Shown here: piece by piece, positions 56,805-60,446 of the stretch | Numbering within the stretch: the stretch's first letter is position 1 | Layout: each line of letters opens with the position of its first letter | Assembly: GCF_002920635.1 (NCBI RefSeq) | Contig: NZ_PQSR01000040.1 | Span: forward strand, 1 to 60,446 | DNA length: 60,446 bases | Source: Streptomyces sp. Ru72 | GTDB taxonomy: Bacteria; Actinomycetota; Actinomycetes; Streptomycetales; Streptomycetaceae | Reading direction: 5' to 3' | Program-made: the position numbers and the translations under genes | The notes under the pieces: model-generated | Told to the model about the DNA's origin: nothing | Database searches by the model: none | Seen by the model: only the letters and a program-made list of their open reading frames with translations

Positions 56805-58733
56805 GTGACCAGCCAGGTCAGCAGTCCAGCGGGACAGGCGGACGGTGCCGTCGTAGGAGAACAGCGCAAACCGGCGGGCACGAAGGACGTGCGCCGGCTC
56901 GACCGGGTGATCATCCGTTTCGCCGGTGACTCCGGTGACGGTATGCAGCTCACCGGCGACCGTTTCACCTCGGAGACGGCGTCATTCGGGAACGACCTGT
57001 CCACACTGCCGAACTTCCCCGCCGAGATCCGCGCCCCTGCCGGGACGCTGCCGGGGGTGTCGTCGTTCCAGCTGCACTTCGCCGACCACGACATCCTCAC
57101 CCCGGGCGACGCCCCGAACGTTCTGGTGGCGATGAACCCGGCCGCTCTGAAGGCCAACGTGGGCGACCTGCCGCGCGGCGCGGAGATCATCGTCAACACC
57201 GACGAGTTCACCAAGCGCGCGATGCAGAAGGTCGGCTACGAGGCGTCGCCGCTGGAGGACGGGTCGCTCGACGGTTACAACGTGCACCCCGTGCCGCTGA
57301 CCGCCCTCACCGTCGAGGCGCTGAAGGACTTCGACCTCACCCGCAAGGAGGCCGAGCGCAGCAAGAACATGTTCGCGCTGGGCCTGCTGAGCTGGATGTA
57401 CCACCGGCCCACCGAGGGCACCGAGACGTTCCTGAGGACGAAGTTCGCGAAGAAGCCGGACATCGCCGCCGCGAACATCGCCGCCTTCCGGGCGGGGTGG
57501 AACTTCGGGGAGACGACGGAGGACTTCGCGGTCTCCTACGAGGTCGCCCCGGCCGTCAAGGCGTTCCCGGTGGGCACCTACCGCAACATCTCGGGGAACC
57601 TGGCACTGGCGTACGGCCTGGTCGCGGCCTCCCGTCAGGCGGACCTGCCGCTGTTCCTGGGCTCGTACCCGATCACTCCGGCCTCGGACATCCTGCACGA
57701 GCTGTCCAAGCACAAGAACTTCGGTGTGCGCACCTTCCAGGCCGAGGACGAGATCGCCGGCATCGGCGCCGCCCTCGGTGCGGCCTTCGGCGGGTCGCTG
57801 GCCGTGACCACCACCTCCGGGCCGGGCGTCGCGCTCAAGAGCGAGACGATCGGTCTCGCGGTCTCCCTGGAGCTGCCGCTGCTGATCGTCGACATCCAGC
57901 GCGGCGGTCCGTCCACCGGTCTGCCCACCAAGACCGAGCAGGCGGACCTGCTGCAGGCGATGTACGGCCGCAACGGCGAGGCCCCGGTCCCGGTGATCGC
58001 CCCGCGCACCCCGGCCGACTGCTTCGACGCGGCTCTGGAGGCGGCCCGGATCGCACTGACCTACCGCACCCCGGTCTTCCTGCTCTCCGACGGCTACCTG
58101 GCCAACGGCTCGGAGCCGTGGCGCATCCCCGAGCTGGACGAGCTGCCCGACCTCCGGGTGCAGTTCGCGCAGGGCCCGAACCACACCCTGGACGACGGCA
58201 CCGAGGTGTTCTGGCCCTACAAGCGCGACCCGCAGACCCTGGCCCGCCCGTGGGCGCTCCCGGGCACCCCGGGTCTGGAGCACCGCATCGGCGGCATCGA
58301 GAAGCAGGACGGCACGGGCAACATCTCCTACGACCCCGCCAACCACGACTTCATGGTCCGCACCCGCCAGGCGAAGGTCGACGGAATCGTGGTACCCGAC
58401 GTGGAGGTGGACGACCCGGACGGCGCGAGCACCCTCGTGCTCGGCTGGGGCTCGACGTACGGGCCGATCACCGCGGCCGTGCGCCGGCTGCGTGCGGCCG
58501 GGGAGTCGATCGCGCAGGCCCATCTGCGGCACGTCAACCCGTTCCCGCGGAATCTCGGCGCCGTACTGGGACGTTACGACAAGGTGGTGATCCCCGAGAT
58601 GAACCTCGGCCAGCTCGCCACCCTCATCAGGGCGAAGTACCTGGTCGACGCCCACTCCTACAACCAGGTCAACGGCATGCCGTTCAAGGCGGAGCAGCTC
58701 GCCGCGGCGCTCAAGGAGGCCATCGATGGCTGA
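56805..58733 (+). CDS. korA: 2-oxoacid:ferredoxin oxidoreductase, alpha subunit (gamma-alpha fusion)
   Basis: The large subunit of 2-oxoglutarate (or another 2-oxoacid):ferredoxin oxidoreductase, which decarboxylates the acid to acyl-CoA and reduces ferredoxin. The 642-residue product has the gamma domain first (RVIIRFAGDSGDGMQLTGDR near residue 33, then NFPAEIRAPAGT). The alpha/PYR domain follows (LFLGSYPITPASDILHELSK, FQAEDEIAGIGAALGAAFGG, TTTSGPGVALKSETIGLAVS). The C-terminal domain contains VLGWGSTYGPITAAV. Length and fusion are those of actinobacterial KorA. The GTG at 56805 follows GAGGGAGG. It overlaps korB by 8 nt. Confidence 0.93.
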   Translation: MTSQVSSPAGQADGAVVGEQRKPAGTKDVRRLDRVIIRFAGDSGDGMQLTGDRFTSETASFGNDLSTLPNFPAEIRAPAGTLPGVSSFQLHFADHDILTPGDAPNVLVAMNPAALKANVGDLPRGAEIIVNTDEFTKRAMQKVGYEASPLEDGSLDGYNVHPVPLTALTVEALKDFDLTRKEAERSKNMFALGLLSWMYHRPTEGTETFLRTKFAKKPDIAAANIAAFRAGWNFGETTEDFAVSYEVAPAVKAFPVGTYRNISGNLALAYGLVAASRQADLPLFLGSYPITPASDILHELSKHKNFGVRTFQAEDEIAGIGAALGAAFGGSLAVTTTSGPGVALKSETIGLAVSLELPLLIVDIQRGGPSTGLPTKTEQADLLQAMYGRNGEAPVPVIAPRTPADCFDAALEAARIALTYRTPVFLLSDGYLANGSEPWRIPELDELPDLRVQFAQGPNHTLDDGTEVFWPYKRDPQTLARPWALPGTPGLEHRIGGIEKQDGTGNISYDPANHDFMVRTRQAKVDGIVVPDVEVDDPDGASTLVLGWGSTYGPITAAVRRLRAAGESIAQAHLRHVNPFPRNLGAVLGRYDKVVIPEMNLGQLATLIRAKYLVDAHSYNQVNGMPFKAEQLAAALKEAIDG

Positions 58734-59805
58734 GACGACCACGGAAGGCACGGGCACGATCGAGGCGCTTTCGCTCGTCCCCAAGGCCGTGGCCAGGCAG
58801 TCCATGAAGGACTTCAAGTCCGATCAGGAAGTGCGCTGGTGCCCCGGCTGCGGTGACTACGCGATCCTCGCCGCCGTCCAGGGCTTCATGCCGGAGCTGG
58901 GCCTCGCGCGGGAGAACATCGTCTTCGTCTCCGGGATCGGCTGCTCGTCCCGCTTCCCGTACTACATGAACACGTACGGCATGCACTCCATCCACGGCCG
59001 GGCGCCCGCGATCGCGACCGGTCTGGCGGCCTCGCGGCGCGATCTGAGCGTGTGGGTGGTCACCGGTGACGGTGACGCGCTGTCCATCGGCGGCAACCAC
59101 CTGATCCACGCGCTGCGCCGCAACGTGAACCTGAAGATCCTGCTGTTCAACAACCGGATCTACGGCCTGACCAAGGGCCAGTACTCCCCCACCTCCGAGG
59201 TCGGCAAGATCACCAAGTCGACCCCGATGGGTTCCCTCGACGCGCCGTTCAACCCGGTCTCGCTGGCCCTCGGCGCGGAGGCGTCCTTCGTGGCCCGCAC
59301 GATCGACTCCGACCGCAAGCACCTCACCGAGGTGCTGCGCCAGGCCGCCGCCCACCCGGGCACGGCGCTGATCGAGATCTACCAGAACTGCAACATCTTC
59401 AACGACGGCGCCTTCGACGCGCTCAAGGACAAGCAGAGCGCCGAGGAGGCCCTGATCCGGCTGGAGCACGGGCAGCCGATCCGGTTCGGACCGGACAGGG
59501 CGCGCGGTGTCGTACGGGACCGGCAGACCGGCGACCTGAAGGTCGTCACCGTCACCCCGGAGAACGAGGCGGACATCCTGGTCCACGACGCGCACGCCGC
59601 CTCCTCCACCACGGCCTTCGCGCTCTCCCGCCTCGCCGACCCGGACACCCTGCACCACACCCCGATCGGCGTGTTCCGGTCCGTGGAGCGGCCCGTCTAC
59701 GACACGGCGATGGCCGACCAGCTCGATGCCGCCATCGAGCAGAACGGCAAGGGCGACCTGGCCGCCCTGCTCGCCGGCGGGGACACCTGGACCGTCGTCG
59801 GCTGA
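58726..59805 (+). CDS. korB: 2-oxoacid:ferredoxin oxidoreductase, beta subunit
   Basis: The TPP- and Fe-S-binding beta subunit, partner of KorA. The 359-residue product has VRWCPGCGDYAIL and SGIGCSSRFPYY, the Cys ligands of the 4Fe-4S cluster. The TPP/Mg motif is TGDGDALSIGGNH...NNRIYGLTKGQYSPTS, and the fourth Cys is in YQNCNIFND. It overlaps korA by 8 nt. Reduced ferredoxin from this enzyme could feed the neighbouring partial complex I, but that is inference. Confidence 0.94.
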   Translation: MAETTTEGTGTIEALSLVPKAVARQSMKDFKSDQEVRWCPGCGDYAILAAVQGFMPELGLARENIVFVSGIGCSSRFPYYMNTYGMHSIHGRAPAIATGLAASRRDLSVWVVTGDGDALSIGGNHLIHALRRNVNLKILLFNNRIYGLTKGQYSPTSEVGKITKSTPMGSLDAPFNPVSLALGAEASFVARTIDSDRKHLTEVLRQAAAHPGTALIEIYQNCNIFNDGAFDALKDKQSAEEALIRLEHGQPIRFGPDRARGVVRDRQTGDLKVVTVTPENEADILVHDAHAASSTTAFALSRLADPDTLHHTPIGVFRSVERPVYDTAMADQLDAAIEQNGKGDLAALLAGGDTWTVVG

Positions 59806-59818
59806 GCGGTGCCGCCGT

Positions 59819-60229
59819 TCACGAGGCCCGGGCGGACACCGTCCGGGCCTCGTCGTATGCCTGGCGGGCCTTCTCCACGTCCGCCATGCGGTCATGGGTC
59901 CACACCGCCAGCGCCCGCACCTGCTCGGCGGCCTCGCGGCCCAGGTCGGTGAGGGAGTAGTCGACGCGCGGCGGGATCACGGGCTTGGCGTCCCGGTGCA
60001 CCAGGCCGTCGCGTTCCAGCGTCTGCAGGGTCTGGGTGAGCATCTTCTCGCTGACGCGGGCGGTCCGCCCGATCGCCCGGCGCAACTCGCTGAAGCGGTG
60101 GGGACGGTCGAGCAGCTCGATCAGGACGAGCACCCCCCAGCGGCTGGTGAGGTGTTCCAGGACGAGGCGGTAGGGGCACATCGCCTCGGCGGCGTCACGC
60201 CTCTCGGCGGATCTCCCACTTACTGTCAT
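59819..60229 (-). CDS. HxlR-family transcriptional regulator
   Basis: A 136-residue winged-helix protein. The HxlR core CPYRLVLEHLTSRWGVLVLI begins near residue 18. The recognition region RFSELRRAIGRTARVSEKML then TQTLQTLERDGLV, and the wing PRVDYSLTDLG, follow. HxlR proteins often sense redox or electrophiles, sometimes through a Cys like the one in this core. The ATG at 60229 is 92 nt from the divergent NAD(P)-binding gene, with an inverted repeat in the gap. A bidirectional hairpin lies inside the last codons. Confidence 0.92.
   Translation of the reverse strand: MTVSGRSAERRDAAEAMCPYRLVLEHLTSRWGVLVLIELLDRPHRFSELRRAIGRTARVSEKMLTQTLQTLERDGLVHRDAKPVIPPRVDYSLTDLGREAAEQVRALAVWTHDRMADVEKARQAYDEARTVSARAS
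59821..59853. terminator. bidirectional terminator within the HxlR 3' end
   Basis: ACGAGGCCCGG (59821-59831) pairs with CCGGGCCTCGT (59843-59853) around a small inner pairing. It overlaps the last ~10 codons of the HxlR gene and lies 16 nt after the korB stop, so it serves both convergent genes. Confidence 0.65.
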
Positions 60230-60231
60230 GC

Positions 60232-60258
60232 AAGTACCTTACTTCAAAGTGGGTACTT
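60232..60258. promoter_or_regulatory. HxlR-type operator
   Basis: AAGTACC (60232-60238) and GGTACTT (60252-60258) form an inverted repeat with a 13-bp spacer, next to the HxlR start. This is the usual size of HxlR sites that control a divergent oxidoreductase gene. Confidence 0.65.
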
Positions 60259-60321
60259 TCGCTTGGTTAGCGCACCTCCTAGGGTAAGTGTCGGAAGGCA
60301 CCCCACAAGGAGATCCAAGTC

Positions 60322-60446
60322 ATGAGCATCGTCGTCACCGGAGCCACCGGACACCTCGGCCGTCATGTGGTGGAGCAGTTGCTGGAGAAAGTTCCGGCCG
60401 AGCAGATCACCGCCGTCGTCCGCACCCCGGAGAAGGCCGCCGACTT
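60322..60446 (+). CDS. NAD(P)H-binding protein, QorB/NmrA type (3' end outside)
   Basis: The first 41 codons of an atypical short-chain dehydrogenase. The N-terminal VTGATGHLGRHVVEQLL is the NAD(P)-binding motif, followed by EQITAVVRTPEKAAD, a pattern seen in QorB-like quinone oxidoreductases. The ATG at 60322 has AAGGAGA upstream. The rest lies beyond the window. Divergent arrangement with an HxlR gene is common for quinone-stress responses in actinobacteria. Confidence 0.8.
   Translation, partial: MSIVVTGATGHLGRHVVEQLLEKVPAEQITAVVRTPEKAAD

Overview
The window is a high-GC actinobacterial chromosome segment, almost certainly Streptomyces or a close relative. The evidence is strong G/C third-position bias, frequent GTG starts, DUF397 and WhiJ-like regulators, RpoB/RpoC sequences very close to those known from Streptomyces coelicolor, and the gene order str operon - rpoBC - rplJL - rplKA - nusG - secE - tRNA-Trp. 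No phage, plasmid, CRISPR or complete insertion sequence was seen.

Layout. (1) 1-823, minus strand: start of the S10 operon (rplC partial, rpsJ) with a leader of about 370 nt and a strong promoter. (2) 1.8-8.3 kb: accessory block between the S10 and str operons, with a secreted PL9-type pectate lyase under a LacI-type double operator, a WhiJ-like regulator/DUF397/RsbW-like kinase group, an internally deleted Rpn-type gene and a Tat/lipobox alpha/beta hydrolase. (3) 8.4-13 kb, minus: str operon (rpsL, rpsG, fusA, tuf). (4) 13.1-14.3 kb: a small pair, membrane protein plus nucleotidyltransferase. (5) 14.4-28.1 kb, minus: tRNA-Trp, secE, nusG, rplK, rplA, a lipoprotein, rplJ, rplL, rpoB, rpoC, with several leader and intercistronic hairpins. 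(6) 28.3-35 kb: aminotransferase, adenosine deaminase, a frameshifted TetR gene facing an NAD(P)-binding protein, murB, two MaoC-type dehydratases (HadA/HadB-like), rpmG, tRNA-Met and tRNA-Thr. (7) 35-42.2 kb: amidohydrolase-like protein, oxidoreductase, NTF2-like protein, zinc-ribbon protein, tRNA-Tyr, YajQ, GlsB-type protein, APC permease, YccF and HtpX. (8) 42.4-52.5 kb, minus: a ten-gene partial complex I operon, nuoABCHIJKLMN, without nuoD or nuoEFG; its NuoC carries a long repetitive tail. (9) 52.8-59.8 kb, plus: two paralogous sensor kinases, one NarL-type regulator and a 2-oxoacid:ferredoxin oxidoreductase (alpha, beta). (10) 59.8-60.4 kb: an HxlR regulator divergent from an NAD(P)-binding protein cut by the window end.

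How it fits together. Most of the window is the core transcription/translation backbone, interrupted by lineage-specific genes. The most striking functional grouping is the last 18 kb. A complex I operon without its NADH-oxidising module lies next to a ferredoxin-reducing 2-oxoacid oxidoreductase, with two histidine kinases and one response regulator between them. This suggests, but does not prove, a ferredoxin-linked respiratory module that borrows missing subunits from another locus. Gene boundaries are reliable for the conserved genes. Start codons of several accessory genes are judgement calls and are marked as such.
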